A stretch of DNA of 40,228 bases from Balneolaceae bacterium (GCA_007135335.1 SLJB01000073.1:1-40228), one strand, 5' to 3'. Positions 1 through 10,544 are shown, numbered from the stretch's first letter. A program made the numbers and translations. The notes: a model not told the origin generated them from the sequence alone.

Positions 1-1
1 G

Positions 2-184
2 AATAACTCGGGCTATCCCAATGAAGAGGGATGCCGGCGCAATGAGTGTGCATTTGAACCCATTTCGGGCAGATCAAGTACACTTTCAGAGGCGTACGAT
101 GATGGCCTCGCGCCTGTGGCCGAACCGGGTAAGCCGTTTTCATGGGAAATAAGATGGAATTTAGAAATTAAACAGAAGGATTGA
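2..184 (+). CDS. C-terminal fragment of a CDS truncated by the window edge; possibly aldose epimerase/mutarotase-like
   Basis: Open frame 2 from the window start to TGA at 182-184: ...NNSGYPNEEGCRRNECAFEPISGRSSTLSEAYDDGLAPVAEPGKPFSWEIRWNLEIKQKD*. It ends 7 bp before the next CDS. Family assignment is weak. Confidence 0.5.
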   Translation, partial: NNSGYPNEEGCRRNECAFEPISGRSSTLSEAYDDGLAPVAEPGKPFSWEIRWNLEIKQKD

Positions 185-191
185 GGCGTTT

Positions 192-1199
192 ATGCCATTG
201 ATTTTAGACAGAAACGAAGTGTTGGAGATGTACGCTTTTGCCCGCGAAAAAAAGTGGGTTCTTCCAACATTCAATACAGAAAACCTAACTACTACTGAAG
301 CCATACTGAGTGCCGTATCCGATTATGGCAAAAAGATGGGGATTAATAACCTGCCCATTATTGTGGGAATCACCAATACGTATAAAGATCGGCCGCAATC
401 GGTTTACTACTCCCATACCAGAAACTGGGAGATCGGTCTTCGTCTCTTTTTGAAAGATCTTGATGTGCTCACTTCACCTGAATCCCCGTTCAGTAATCTG
501 AAGGTGATGATTCACCTCGATCACATCATCTGGGATGAAGATCTGGAACTGCTCAATTGGGATATGCGGCAATTCTCATCCATTATGTATGATGCATCCA
601 CACTTCCGTTTGAAGAGAATATCAAAAAAACAGCGCACTTTGTGGAAAAGAACAAAGATTTGGTTTTGATAGAAGGGGCGTGCGATGAAATTTCCAAAGC
701 AGAAACATCGGGCAATGCAGATGACCTGACAACCCCCGAAATGGCTGAAACTTTTTTTTCGGGTACCGGCGTAGATATTATTGTGCCCAATCTGGGAACC
801 GAACATCGGGCCACGGCATCGACCCTTAAATATCACGGTGATCTGGCTCGGGAGATTTCAGCCAAAACAGGTCCGTATTTATGCCTGCATGGAACCTCAT
901 CTGTTTCGCAAAACGAATTGACAAGCCTGTTTGATGACGGGGTTTGCAAGGTGAACCTCTGGACCGCCCTCGAGCGCGACAGCACCTACGCCCTCTTTTT
1001 GAACATGGTGAAGAATGCATCCAAACTGATAGGCCCGGCGAAAACGAAGGAGATGGTGGGTAAGGGTCTTCTCGGAATTATTGCGGATAGCGAGAGTGCA
1101 CCGTCACTCGATTTCTATACCACAACGTACCGGCAGGATCTGACCTTCCAGAGAATGAAGGAGATTATAAAGCAATATCTATCAATCTGGTACAGGTAG
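192..1199 (+). CDS. Class II fructose/tagatose-bisphosphate aldolase-like protein
   Basis: 335 aa; VLPTFNTEN, VMIHLDHI, IIVPNLGTEHR, LCLHGTSSV and CKVNLWTAL resemble class II aldolase TIM-barrel metal/phosphate motifs. Confidence 0.75.
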   Translation: MPLILDRNEVLEMYAFAREKKWVLPTFNTENLTTTEAILSAVSDYGKKMGINNLPIIVGITNTYKDRPQSVYYSHTRNWEIGLRLFLKDLDVLTSPESPFSNLKVMIHLDHIIWDEDLELLNWDMRQFSSIMYDASTLPFEENIKKTAHFVEKNKDLVLIEGACDEISKAETSGNADDLTTPEMAETFFSGTGVDIIVPNLGTEHRATASTLKYHGDLAREISAKTGPYLCLHGTSSVSQNELTSLFDDGVCKVNLWTALERDSTYALFLNMVKNASKLIGPAKTKEMVGKGLLGIIADSESAPSLDFYTTTYRQDLTFQRMKEIIKQYLSIWYR

Positions 1200-1225
1200 T
1201 GCCTCATAATATGGAGTAACCGGCT

Positions 1226-2728
1226 ATGAACTATTTGGGAATCGACATTGGAACAAGCGGCTGCAAAGCGGGAATTTTTGATGGAGACGGAAATCAAATA
1301 GCACTGGCTAAACGCAGTTACGACGTGATATTCTCGGATGGCGGCGGGGCTGAGCTCGATTCCGATGAGGTGATAAAAAAATGTTTTGAAGTGATTAAAG
1401 AGTGCACTGCACAGGCGCCGCCCGGTTCGGTTAAAGCACTCAGTATTTCCAGCCAGGGTGAGGCGTTCACGGCAATCGGTCCGGATAATGAGACATTGTG
1501 CAATGCAATGGTTTCATCCGACAGCCGATCTGAACCTTACATTAACGGGCTTCTTGAGATAATCGGAGAAGAGAAACTTTACAATATTACCGGACACACT
1601 GCATATCCCATATTTACGGTATTTAAACTACTGTGGCTGAAAGAGAACAGACCCGATGTTTGGGAGAAGGCCCGGTATTTTCTCTGTTTTGAAGATCTTC
1701 TTGTACTCAGGCTGGGTGCTGAACCCGCTATAAGCTGGTCTCTTGCCGGGCGTACCATGCTTTTTGATGTGCGCAAACACGAGTGGTGTGATGAAATTTT
1801 GAACGAAGTGGGTTTGTCAATATCGAAACTGGCAACCCCGCTGCCATCGGGCTCTTTAGCAGGCATGGTGAACAAATCCCTGGCTTATGAGCTGGGTCTG
1901 CCGGCTGATACACAAATTATAACCGGCGGACACGATCAAACCTGCAGCGCACTCGGGGCGGGGGTTACCGATCAAGGTGTTGCGATGCTTGCAACCGGCA
2001 CGGTGGAGTGTATTACAGCAGCGTTTAAAAAACCTGTATTCACAGAAAATCTCAGAAAGAATAATCTCTGTACGTACAACTATACTATTAAAGACACCTA
2101 CTCCAGTATTGCCTACAATCTAACCGGCGGCAATATTCTAAAATGGTTTGTGGAAGAATTCGGTCACAAAGAAACAGAAGATGCTAAACGTTCCGGCAGA
2201 GACCCGTATGAAATTGTACTGAATCAATTGAGTAAAGGTCCTACGCCGGTTTTGGTGCTGCCCTATTTTACGTCTTCAGGCACACCCTATTTCGACACAC
2301 AAACCATGGGTGCGGTGTATGGCTTGAGGCTCACGACGGGACGGGGAGAAGTCCTGAGGGCACTACTGGAAGGGGTTGCATTTGAAATGCGGTTGAATCT
2401 TGAGATCATGGAGGCGTCGGGCTACAACATTCATGAGTTACGCGCGGTTGGAGGTGGAGCAAAGTCGAATGTATGGACTCAACTCAAAGCCAATGTTCTC
2501 AATAAAAAAATTACCACACTTAACATCACAGAAACCGGATGTTATGGCGTGGCGATGCTTGCATGCTCAGCCGTAACAGGTGAAAATGTTTCTAATATTG
2601 CCGAGAGATGGGTAAACGCGGCTTCGTTTATTGAACCGGACAAACGCTACGCTGAGCTTTATGCCAAAAAGTTCGAAATGTATAAAAATCTATATAAAGC
2701 ATTAAAGCATATATCTTTCGTTTCCTGA
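1226..2728 (+). CDS. FGGY-family carbohydrate kinase (xylulokinase-like)
   Basis: 500 aa; N-terminal GIDIGTSGCKAGIFD, internal GGHDQTCSALGAG, C-terminal LRAVGGGAKSNVWTQLKANVLNKKI are typical FGGY motifs. Confidence 0.9.
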   Translation: MNYLGIDIGTSGCKAGIFDGDGNQIALAKRSYDVIFSDGGGAELDSDEVIKKCFEVIKECTAQAPPGSVKALSISSQGEAFTAIGPDNETLCNAMVSSDSRSEPYINGLLEIIGEEKLYNITGHTAYPIFTVFKLLWLKENRPDVWEKARYFLCFEDLLVLRLGAEPAISWSLAGRTMLFDVRKHEWCDEILNEVGLSISKLATPLPSGSLAGMVNKSLAYELGLPADTQIITGGHDQTCSALGAGVTDQGVAMLATGTVECITAAFKKPVFTENLRKNNLCTYNYTIKDTYSSIAYNLTGGNILKWFVEEFGHKETEDAKRSGRDPYEIVLNQLSKGPTPVLVLPYFTSSGTPYFDTQTMGAVYGLRLTTGRGEVLRALLEGVAFEMRLNLEIMEASGYNIHELRAVGGGAKSNVWTQLKANVLNKKITTLNITETGCYGVAMLACSAVTGENVSNIAERWVNAASFIEPDKRYAELYAKKFEMYKNLYKALKHISFVS

Positions 2729-3132
2729 CGGAAATTTTAACGATTAAAACAACACCTCTTTAGTAGCTCTGATTAAATGATTTTGGATACTTGAGCTGTA
2801 TCGGTAAAGAATTTATGACGAAAAATTAAATTCTAGAGTTATTTTTCATGACTATTCTGTTTCTGTAAGTAAATATATCTAATTAGAAAGAGTATGAAGT
2901 TTTAAAAAAAAGCATTTGATTGGAGTTTTTACAACTTGCAATGAAATTTTAAAGAGCTGTAACTGCTTTATGCCTCATTAGTTCAAGAATAAATAACCAA
3001 AAGAATAAAAACGAAACAAAAAATAACTTTAATTTTTGCATTTTTCATTTTTTGTGGTTTAATTCCACTATGCCGAAAGGAAAGCGGTTTTCTTTTGCTT
3101 AAACTTATTAAAACTCTTAAAAGGTGTGAAAT

Positions 3133-6099
3133 ATGGGAAAACAAATACATTCCTCACTATTAAAGTTGGGATTTAGTGTATTAATACTATTAGTGGCAGT
3201 TACTACTATTAATGCACAACAAATAACAGTAACAGGTACTGTTACCTCTGCTGCAACGGGCGAAACATTGCCGGGCGTGAATGTTACGATCGTTGGTACA
3301 GCAAGTGGTACAGTGACAAACCTTGACGGTGAATACTCACTAGCTGTAGCTTCCGACGCTACACTGAGATTCTCTTACATAGGGTTTCAGTCCAGAGATG
3401 TTGCAGTTGGCGGAAATTCGGTAATCAATGTTCAGCTTAATGAGAGTACTGCTACTCTTGATGAAGTTCTTGTACTTGGTTATGCTACAATTTCAAAACG
3501 TCAGGTAACCAGCTCGGTATCACAGATTTCAGGTGAAAATTTAAACGTGGTGGCTACACACGACCCGATTGATATGCTTCAGGGCCAGATGGCAGGTGTG
3601 GTTGTGAACCGATCATCCGGACAGCCGGGTGCAAACTCTTCGATTGAAATTCGTGGAAGGGGTTCTATTTCTGCTTCATCGTCTCCTCTCTATGTAATTG
3701 ATGGTGTTATTGCCGGTACAGGTTCACGCGATGCGGTCAGTCCTTCAGATATTGCTTCTATAACTGTGTTGAAAGATGCTGCTGCTACAGCGCTATACGG
3801 TTCCCGTGCATCAAATGGCGTTGTGGTTATTACCACTAAAAGAGGTCGTTCAGGTGCAACCCAGGTGAATGTTCGTTCGTCCGTTGGTTTTAGTCAGGTA
3901 CTTCAGGGTAATGAGGAGTTTATGAATGCTCAGGAATTGTATGACTGGCACCAGAATTTGGTAAATGCTCCATCAGGGCCATTCTACAACAGACAAGAGG
4001 TATTGGCACACGATACCAACTGGTTTGATGTTGGTTTTGACGGCGGCGGAACACAGAATTTTGAAGCCTCAGTTTCAGGTGGTGACGACCGGACTCGTTT
4101 CTATCTTTCCGGTGGTTATTATAATGAAACCGGAACCGGTATTGGTACCAACTTCGATCGTCTTTCAGGGCGTGTGAATGTTCAGCATAATCTAACGGAT
4201 CGTATCGAAATTGCAGCACAGGTATCAGGTACCTACTCAAGTCGGTTTGATGTGGTATCCGGTAACCCTTACAATATGCTGCGGTTTGCAGTAAGTAATG
4301 TACCGTGGGATACCCCTTACAATGCCGATGGTACTGTGCGAACCGGTAGAGAAGCTGACTGGTACTCTCGTGATTCGGAAAACCCTCTTCATGGTATGCA
4401 GTGGAATTCAGACGCGAACGATGTGACCTACTTCTCCGGAGATTTAAATCTTCGCTATAATATTGCCGACTGGGTTTCTTTCAGAACCAACAATCGTTTC
4501 TCTTTGAGAAATGGTGTTCGCGAGATTTTCCAGGATTCACGTTCTGCAGCCGGTGCAACAAGAAACGGTACAATTGAAAACAGAAATGATCAGTCACACT
4601 CTGTGATTACTTCTAACCTGTTCAATTTTAATAAAGGCTGGGCACGTCAATCACTGAGTGGTCTTGCAGGTTTTGAATTTCAGGATAACAGAAGTGAAAA
4701 TGCATGGGTAACCGGTATTGGTTTAGCTCCCGGAATGCAGATCTTAAGTTCTGCAGCTACTGCCTTTTCAACTGCAGGTAACATCAATGAAAGCGCATTT
4801 TCCTCTTTCCTTGCTCAGGCTGAGTATGAGTGGGCCGAAACCTACATTGCAACCCTCTCTTTCCGTCGCGATGGTTCTTCCCGATTTGGCGCCAACAACC
4901 GCTGGGGTAACTTCTGGTCGCTGTCCGGTTCATGGATTATCAGTAATGAAACATTCATGCAGGATGTTGACTTTCTGGATCAGTTAGCACTTCGGGCAAG
5001 TTACGGTACCACAGGTAATGCGGAGATCAGCAACTACGGTGCCTACGGTCTTTACGCATTTACACGTTCTTACTTCGGTGTTCCTGCCAGCTGGCCTGCA
5101 CGTACGCCTAATCCGGATCTTACATGGGAAGTTGCAAAAACGATCAATGTTGGTATTGATGTTGATGTAATGGACCGCGTAAACTTCTCTGTTGATGTGT
5201 ATCGAAGAGACAATGAAGATCTTCTTCAGAATGTAACGCTTCCGGGTACAAGTGGTATCAGCAGCCAGCTTCAAAACGTAGGAAGTGTGCGTAACCATGG
5301 TATTGAATTCCAGATTACCACTCGTAACGTTCAGTCAACCAGTTTTAACTGGAACACAACACTTACCCTTAGCAGCAACAGAAACGAAGTGATTGCTTTG
5401 AGTAATGGAGATGCCATTAACTACGGTGGTATATACAGAATTGAAGAAGGCTACGATATCAACTCCGTATATATGAGAAAATGGCACGGTGTGAATCCGC
5501 AAACGGGTGCTCCTCAGTGGGAAGTAGTTACACGTAACGATGATGGTGATATTATTGCCAGAGACATCACCGAAGATTACGGTACAGCCAATCCGCAAAT
5601 TGTTGGATCAACCACACCTAAATTTCAGGGTGGTATTAACAACTCATTCCAGTATGGCAACTTCTCGTTCAATGCATTTTTTACATTCGAGCAGGGCAGT
5701 CAGCGCTATTTGGGCGGATCAGGTCTTGATCATGGTGCTTACATGACCACGAACAAGCGTAAACTGCAGCCGGGCGAAAGCTACTGGAGACAGCCGGGTG
5801 ACAATGCAACATTTCCTGCGCAAATTGTAAATGGTAACAACAGTGCTCAGTTAGAATCTTCTCTCTATCTGTACGACAGTTCGTACCTGCGCTTAAGAAA
5901 TGCAAGAATTGCGTATGACCTGCCACAAGACAGCGGCATCATGCAGACACTCGGTATGAGAAGCCTGCGTGTATATGCAAGTGGAGACAACCTGCTCACT
6001 TTCACCAGCTATCCGGGTAAAGATCCCGCATCAGGTGTAGGTGGTGGCGGATACCCGATTGCCAAGACATACCTTTTTGGTATTGAATTAGGCTTTTAA
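3133..6099 (+). CDS. SusC/RagA-family TonB-dependent outer-membrane transporter
   Basis: 988 aa; signal peptide, CarboxypepD_reg-like domain (VTGTVTSAATGETLPGVNVTIVGT), plug motif PLYVIDGV...SITVLKDAAATALYGSRASNGVVVITTKRG, C-terminal beta-barrel end LFGIELGF. No STN extension visible. Confidence 0.96.
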   Translation: MGKQIHSSLLKLGFSVLILLVAVTTINAQQITVTGTVTSAATGETLPGVNVTIVGTASGTVTNLDGEYSLAVASDATLRFSYIGFQSRDVAVGGNSVINVQLNESTATLDEVLVLGYATISKRQVTSSVSQISGENLNVVATHDPIDMLQGQMAGVVVNRSSGQPGANSSIEIRGRGSISASSSPLYVIDGVIAGTGSRDAVSPSDIASITVLKDAAATALYGSRASNGVVVITTKRGRSGATQVNVRSSVGFSQVLQGNEEFMNAQELYDWHQNLVNAPSGPFYNRQEVLAHDTNWFDVGFDGGGTQNFEASVSGGDDRTRFYLSGGYYNETGTGIGTNFDRLSGRVNVQHNLTDRIEIAAQVSGTYSSRFDVVSGNPYNMLRFAVSNVPWDTPYNADGTVRTGREADWYSRDSENPLHGMQWNSDANDVTYFSGDLNLRYNIADWVSFRTNNRFSLRNGVREIFQDSRSAAGATRNGTIENRNDQSHSVITSNLFNFNKGWARQSLSGLAGFEFQDNRSENAWVTGIGLAPGMQILSSAATAFSTAGNINESAFSSFLAQAEYEWAETYIATLSFRRDGSSRFGANNRWGNFWSLSGSWIISNETFMQDVDFLDQLALRASYGTTGNAEISNYGAYGLYAFTRSYFGVPASWPARTPNPDLTWEVAKTINVGIDVDVMDRVNFSVDVYRRDNEDLLQNVTLPGTSGISSQLQNVGSVRNHGIEFQITTRNVQSTSFNWNTTLTLSSNRNEVIALSNGDAINYGGIYRIEEGYDINSVYMRKWHGVNPQTGAPQWEVVTRNDDGDIIARDITEDYGTANPQIVGSTTPKFQGGINNSFQYGNFSFNAFFTFEQGSQRYLGGSGLDHGAYMTTNKRKLQPGESYWRQPGDNATFPAQIVNGNNSAQLESSLYLYDSSYLRLRNARIAYDLPQDSGIMQTLGMRSLRVYASGDNLLTFTSYPGKDPASGVGGGGYPIAKTYLFGIELGF

Positions 6100-6130
6100 A
6101 CAGAATATTGAAAGATAAAAACGGATAATT

Positions 6131-7693
6131 ATGAAACATATATATTTAAAAGCTGCTGTGGTATTCTTTCTCATCATGCTTTTAGCAGCATGCGACATTA
6201 CAAGAGCCCCTTATGACGGCATACCGCCGGATCAGGCACTTGCAAATGTGGAAGGAATAGAGAATGTTACGCGGGGGAATTACGCACATCTGAAAAATCT
6301 TACCGCAGGAACGAACAACCTCGTAATGATGATGTTCCAGTCCGGTGATTACCGAAGTGACGACCTGATGATTAGTGGTACCACGTCCAATCGGATGATG
6401 CTTACCTACAACTATCTTCACAATCCGGATATGCCAAATACTCTGAACCTTTGGAGACAAGGATATCAGATGATATACAATACCAATACGGTAATTGATG
6501 CGGTTACCCCGGGGACGTCACCTCAGATAGATCAGCTGTTAGGTGAAAACTATTTCCTGCGTGGAATGATGCATCTTTACATTGCAAAAGGATTTGCCAG
6601 GCCATACTCACATGGTACAAACAACCTTGGAATCCCGTATATGCGGGAACCCGATGTAAATGCGCGTCCTGCACGAGAATCTGTAGGTGATACTTACAAT
6701 TTTATTGTTCAGGACCTAACTCAGTCATATCAGCTGATGAACCAGCGAAAATCAAGTTCATTTGCTTCATCTGAAGCGGCCATGGCACTGCTTTCCAGAG
6801 TATATCTCTACATGGAAAACAATCAGGCAGCTCTTGAGTATGCTGACAGAGTGATTAACTCCGGGCGTTACCAGCTGATTGGCACGAATGACTATCCTCA
6901 ATACTTCACCATGAACAACGAAACGCGAAGTGAGTCGATCTTTGCGATCCATCACACTCCGGCTGATGACCATGGACGTAGTCATGGAATAGGTTCGATG
7001 TTCTATGAAAAATCCGGTTCGGGATGGGGAGAGAATTATGCCTCCGGTGCATTACGTGAGCTGTTAGATAAATGGCCTACGGATGTGCGTCGTGATTTCA
7101 TCGAGCCACAATATATCCTGGATGATGATGGAAACATTCAGTACCACCCAGACGGCAGACCGGTACTGCGAGAGCGTAACGGTTTCCCGAGATACTATGT
7201 CACCAAATTCGTAGGTCCTCCAACAGCACTTACTCTTTCACATCCTGAGCTTATTCGTTACACTGAGATTTATCTCAACAAAGCGGAAGCTCTTGCCAAA
7301 CTTGGAAGAGAGCAGGAAGCCCTGGATATTGTGAACCAGCTGAGAACCCGGGCAGGTATACCTGCCGAAGGCCTCTACTCACTAGGTAACCTTGGTACAC
7401 ACAGTACTGTACTTGACGTGGTAATCGAAGAGAGAAGGCTGGAGCTGTTCTTCGAGGGGCACAGAGCACACGATCTGTTCAGAAACAAGAAAACCATGTT
7501 CAGAAACTATCGCGGAACGCACCTCGCACCGGGCAACCCCGGCGTGGAATTCAGAGATAATCTTCCTGCAATTGCTAATGATCTCCCGCCGCTCGGTACT
7601 CAAACCATTGGCCCGGATCATCCGCGAATTGTATGGTATATTCCTGAAAGTGAACTCGATATCAACCCGAACTTAGTTCAGAATCCGAATTAA
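6131..7693 (+). CDS. SusD/RagB-family nutrient-binding lipoprotein
   Basis: 520 aa; lipobox LLAACD, SusD-type C-terminal YLNKAEALAKLGR...ALDIVNQLRTRAG...VIEERRLELFFEGHRAHDLFR; directly follows susC. Confidence 0.95.
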   Translation: MKHIYLKAAVVFFLIMLLAACDITRAPYDGIPPDQALANVEGIENVTRGNYAHLKNLTAGTNNLVMMMFQSGDYRSDDLMISGTTSNRMMLTYNYLHNPDMPNTLNLWRQGYQMIYNTNTVIDAVTPGTSPQIDQLLGENYFLRGMMHLYIAKGFARPYSHGTNNLGIPYMREPDVNARPARESVGDTYNFIVQDLTQSYQLMNQRKSSSFASSEAAMALLSRVYLYMENNQAALEYADRVINSGRYQLIGTNDYPQYFTMNNETRSESIFAIHHTPADDHGRSHGIGSMFYEKSGSGWGENYASGALRELLDKWPTDVRRDFIEPQYILDDDGNIQYHPDGRPVLRERNGFPRYYVTKFVGPPTALTLSHPELIRYTEIYLNKAEALAKLGREQEALDIVNQLRTRAGIPAEGLYSLGNLGTHSTVLDVVIEERRLELFFEGHRAHDLFRNKKTMFRNYRGTHLAPGNPGVEFRDNLPAIANDLPPLGTQTIGPDHPRIVWYIPESELDINPNLVQNPN

Positions 7694-7709
7694 GTTTCAT
7701 ATTACCCCA

Positions 7710-7741
7710 AAAAAGGTGCCCTCTTCAGAGGGTGCCTTTTT
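7710..7741 (+). terminator. Rho-independent terminator after the first susC/susD pair
   Basis: AAAAAGGTGCCCTC-TTCA-GAGGGTGCCTTTTT: 14-bp stem (two G-U pairs) with a 4-nt loop and downstream T-rich tract. Confidence 0.85.
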
Positions 7742-7832
7742 CCTATTTTTTTTGTAACTCATATTATCAGCTCTTTCTGAGGGCTGACAACATCAGTTAT
7801 TTAAACACATTATTAATCTTACCCTACTTCAT

Positions 7833-9245
7833 ATGAAAAATAACCGTCGTGAATTCCTGAAAAAAAGCGGCCTGGCCGGTCTTGGTTTAATGGGGGCCGG
7901 TCTTTCCGGTTCAGCAAAAGATAATGCGCCATTTAAGCTGAATAACAGAAATAGTTTTAACATGCATGGTTATAAAGCTCCTGCAATAGATACTGTTGGT
8001 GTGGCTATCATCGGTCTTGGGAATCGGGGAACGGGAACCACGAGAAGGCTGGCAAGCATTGAGGGTGTAGAAATTAAAGCCATCTGTGATTTAGAGCCGG
8101 ATCGCGTTGAGCGGGCAAAAGGAATTCTGGAAACAACACATCACCGCCCGGATGGCTATTCCGGTGGAGAAGATGAGTGGAAAAAAGTATGTGAGCGAGA
8201 TGATATTGATCTTGTTGCTGTTGTAACCCCGTGGCACCTTCATACTGTACAGTGTGTGTATGCCATGGAAAACGGCAAACACGCCTATACCGAACTTCCT
8301 GCCGCAAACACGATAGATGAATGCTGGGAACTTGTGGAAACATCAGAGCGTACTAAAATGCACTGTGTTCAAATGTCCAGTTCTTGCCACGGCGGCAGGC
8401 AGGCTGTACTGCTCAATATGATTCGTCATGGTGTTTTCGGTGAATTGATTCATGCTGAGGGTGCTTATGTACACGATCTCCTTAATGATTACAATTTTAC
8501 AAAGCATATGTACCACAACATGTGGCGCCTGAATGAAAATATTGGCCGGCACGGAAGTTTGTACCCGCAGCACGGATTTATTCCCATTTCACAAATGATG
8601 GACCTTAACTACGGCGACACAGTTGAGCATCTCGTGTCAGTTTCGAGCAACGATTTTATGATGGGTGAAACTGCCAAAAAGCTGGCGGCTGAAGATTCCT
8701 ACTGGGAGCAGTATGTAGGTAAAGATTATCGCGGCAACATGAACGTAACCACCATGAAGACCGCAAAAGGCAAAACCATTGTGATTCAGCATGACGTGAC
8801 ATCGCCGCGCCCTCGTCCGCAGCAACCACTTCTCAGCGGTACCAAAGGATTTTATGCAAACGGCCGCTTTGCAACCGATCACAGCAGATATTTTACGGAT
8901 GAAGAGTTTCAGGAACTGGTAGATCAGTACACTCCGCAAATTACCAAAGTATTTCGTGAAGCTGTTGAACAGGCAAGCAATACAGAGCGTGGCAGACATT
9001 CCTATTTTAATGTGAATGAAACTGACTGGCGATTAATCGACAGCCTTCGGAATGGCCTGCCTGTTGAAATTGATGTTTATGATGCCGCACTTTCAAGTGC
9101 AATTACACCGCTGAGTGAATGGTCCGTGGCAAACAGATTCAATTCAGTTCGTGTACCCGATTTTACCTCCGGCGCTTGGAAAACAAACAGCCGGGGTATG
9201 GATATTAACCTCGAGAATGGCGGTGGTACAACAGGTATTCTATAG
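7833..9245 (+). CDS. Gfo/Idh/MocA oxidoreductase, GH109-like (alpha-N-acetylgalactosaminidase-like), Tat leader (paralog A)
   Basis: 470 aa; NRREFLKKSGLAGLGLMGAG leader; Rossmann VAIIGLGNRGTG; VTPWHLHTVQCVYAMENGKHAYTELPAANTIDECWELVETSERT; AYVHDL...MWRLNEN...LYPQHG; TSPRPRPQQPLLSGTKGFYAN; PLSEWSVANR. Confidence 0.85.
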   Translation: MKNNRREFLKKSGLAGLGLMGAGLSGSAKDNAPFKLNNRNSFNMHGYKAPAIDTVGVAIIGLGNRGTGTTRRLASIEGVEIKAICDLEPDRVERAKGILETTHHRPDGYSGGEDEWKKVCERDDIDLVAVVTPWHLHTVQCVYAMENGKHAYTELPAANTIDECWELVETSERTKMHCVQMSSSCHGGRQAVLLNMIRHGVFGELIHAEGAYVHDLLNDYNFTKHMYHNMWRLNENIGRHGSLYPQHGFIPISQMMDLNYGDTVEHLVSVSSNDFMMGETAKKLAAEDSYWEQYVGKDYRGNMNVTTMKTAKGKTIVIQHDVTSPRPRPQQPLLSGTKGFYANGRFATDHSRYFTDEEFQELVDQYTPQITKVFREAVEQASNTERGRHSYFNVNETDWRLIDSLRNGLPVEIDVYDAALSSAITPLSEWSVANRFNSVRVPDFTSGAWKTNSRGMDINLENGGGTTGIL

Positions 9246-9267
9246 TACAGCTCTTAATTAGCACTCA

Positions 9268-9304
9268 ATGTCTCCCGGGAAGATCAGCTCAACCCGGGAG
9301 ACAT
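9268..9304. repeat. Perfect 12-bp inverted repeat (hairpin) between paralog A and the amidohydrolase
   Basis: ATGTCTCCCGGG - AAGATCAGCTCAA - CCCGGGAGACAT; no T-tract follows. Confidence 0.85.
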
Positions 9305-9337
9305 ATCTATTAAACCGGAACATTTTTAAAAAATAAC

Positions 9338-10483
9338 ATGGAAAACAACCGACGTACTTTTCTGAAAAAAAGCGGATTGGCCGGCCTTGGTTTGGCTGGT
9401 TTGGGATTTATGGGTTCAGCCCCGGCTAAAGAAGAAAATCAATCCACAAATTTTGATGTTGAAAATGGCAACCTTCGTCTCATTGATTGGGAACCGATAT
9501 CACAAATGGTGGTAAAGGAGACCGAAGTTCTCAAACCAAAATATCCCGCCATTGATATCCACAATCACCTGCGCGATCTGGACAGCCTGCCCGACTATCT
9601 GAAAGCAATGGATGAAGCCGGAGTGTGGAAGGTTGTAAGTCTGGATGGCCGTTCGGCAGATAATTTTTACATTGAGCATATCAGGGCTTGTCAGCGGGTT
9701 AGCAGAAACCGCTTTGTTGTTTTCTTTACTCCCGATTTAACCAAAATTGATGAGCCCAACTACGGGCAGCGTGAAGCCGACAAACTGGAACATGCTGTTG
9801 AATTAGGCGCCCGTGGTGTGAAGATTTTCAAATCGCTTGGACTTACCGCTAAAGACAGAAACGGTAATATTGTACCGGTTGATGATCCGCGATTAGATCC
9901 CTTCTGGGCTAAATGCGGTGAACTGGGTATTCCCTGCTTAATGCATGTTTCTGATCCTAAGGCTTTCTTTACACCGGTTGATCGCTATAACGAACGGTAT
10001 GACGAACTGGGTGAGCGTCCGCACTGGGCATTCTTTGGTGATGAATTCCCGGACAAAGAAGACATACTGGATCAGCGTAATCGTGTCTTTGAACGCCATC
10101 CAGATACTACATTTATAGCCACACACATGGCCAATCTGCCCGAAGAACTTGGGCGAGTATCTATGTGGCTGGAAAAATATCCCAATATGTATGTGGATAT
10201 TAATGCAAGGATCAGTGAACTGGGCCGCCAGCCATACACATGCAGAAAGTTCATGATTAAATACCAGGACAGGATCCTGTTCGGCACCGATACGCGTCCC
10301 AACGTGGAAGCTTTCAGAATCTATTATCGTTTTCTGGAAACGGATGATGAATATATAAATGCCGATGCAAGTCACCATCGCCAGGGAAGATGGCATATTT
10401 ACGGTGTTCACCTGCCTGATGAAGTTCTTGAAAAAATCTACAACAAGAATGCCGTTAAAATATTCAATCAGTTTAAAGGATAA
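9338..10483 (+). CDS. Amidohydrolase (PF04909-like metal-dependent TIM barrel), Tat leader
   Basis: 381 aa; NRRTFLKKSGLAGLGLAG leader; IDIHNHLRD, ARGVKIFKSLGL, PCLMHVSDP, FIATHMANL, LFGTDTRP metal-ligand motifs. Confidence 0.85.
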   Translation: MENNRRTFLKKSGLAGLGLAGLGFMGSAPAKEENQSTNFDVENGNLRLIDWEPISQMVVKETEVLKPKYPAIDIHNHLRDLDSLPDYLKAMDEAGVWKVVSLDGRSADNFYIEHIRACQRVSRNRFVVFFTPDLTKIDEPNYGQREADKLEHAVELGARGVKIFKSLGLTAKDRNGNIVPVDDPRLDPFWAKCGELGIPCLMHVSDPKAFFTPVDRYNERYDELGERPHWAFFGDEFPDKEDILDQRNRVFERHPDTTFIATHMANLPEELGRVSMWLEKYPNMYVDINARISELGRQPYTCRKFMIKYQDRILFGTDTRPNVEAFRIYYRFLETDDEYINADASHHRQGRWHIYGVHLPDEVLEKIYNKNAVKIFNQFKG

Positions 10484-10544
10484 ACACCATATGCTGATCT
10501 CAGGACTCAACAATCAACTAAAGCTCAACTAAATCTTCATAACC

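Noticed and set aside
2729-3132. Bacteroidota-type promoter (TTG / TAnnTTTG) before the first susC
   Set aside because: AT-rich sequence contains partial matches only; no convincing correctly spaced pair was found by eye.
9938-10513. 191-aa minus-strand ORF
   Set aside because: Lies antisense to the well-supported amidohydrolase at 9338..10483 and has no recognisable motif; shadow ORF.
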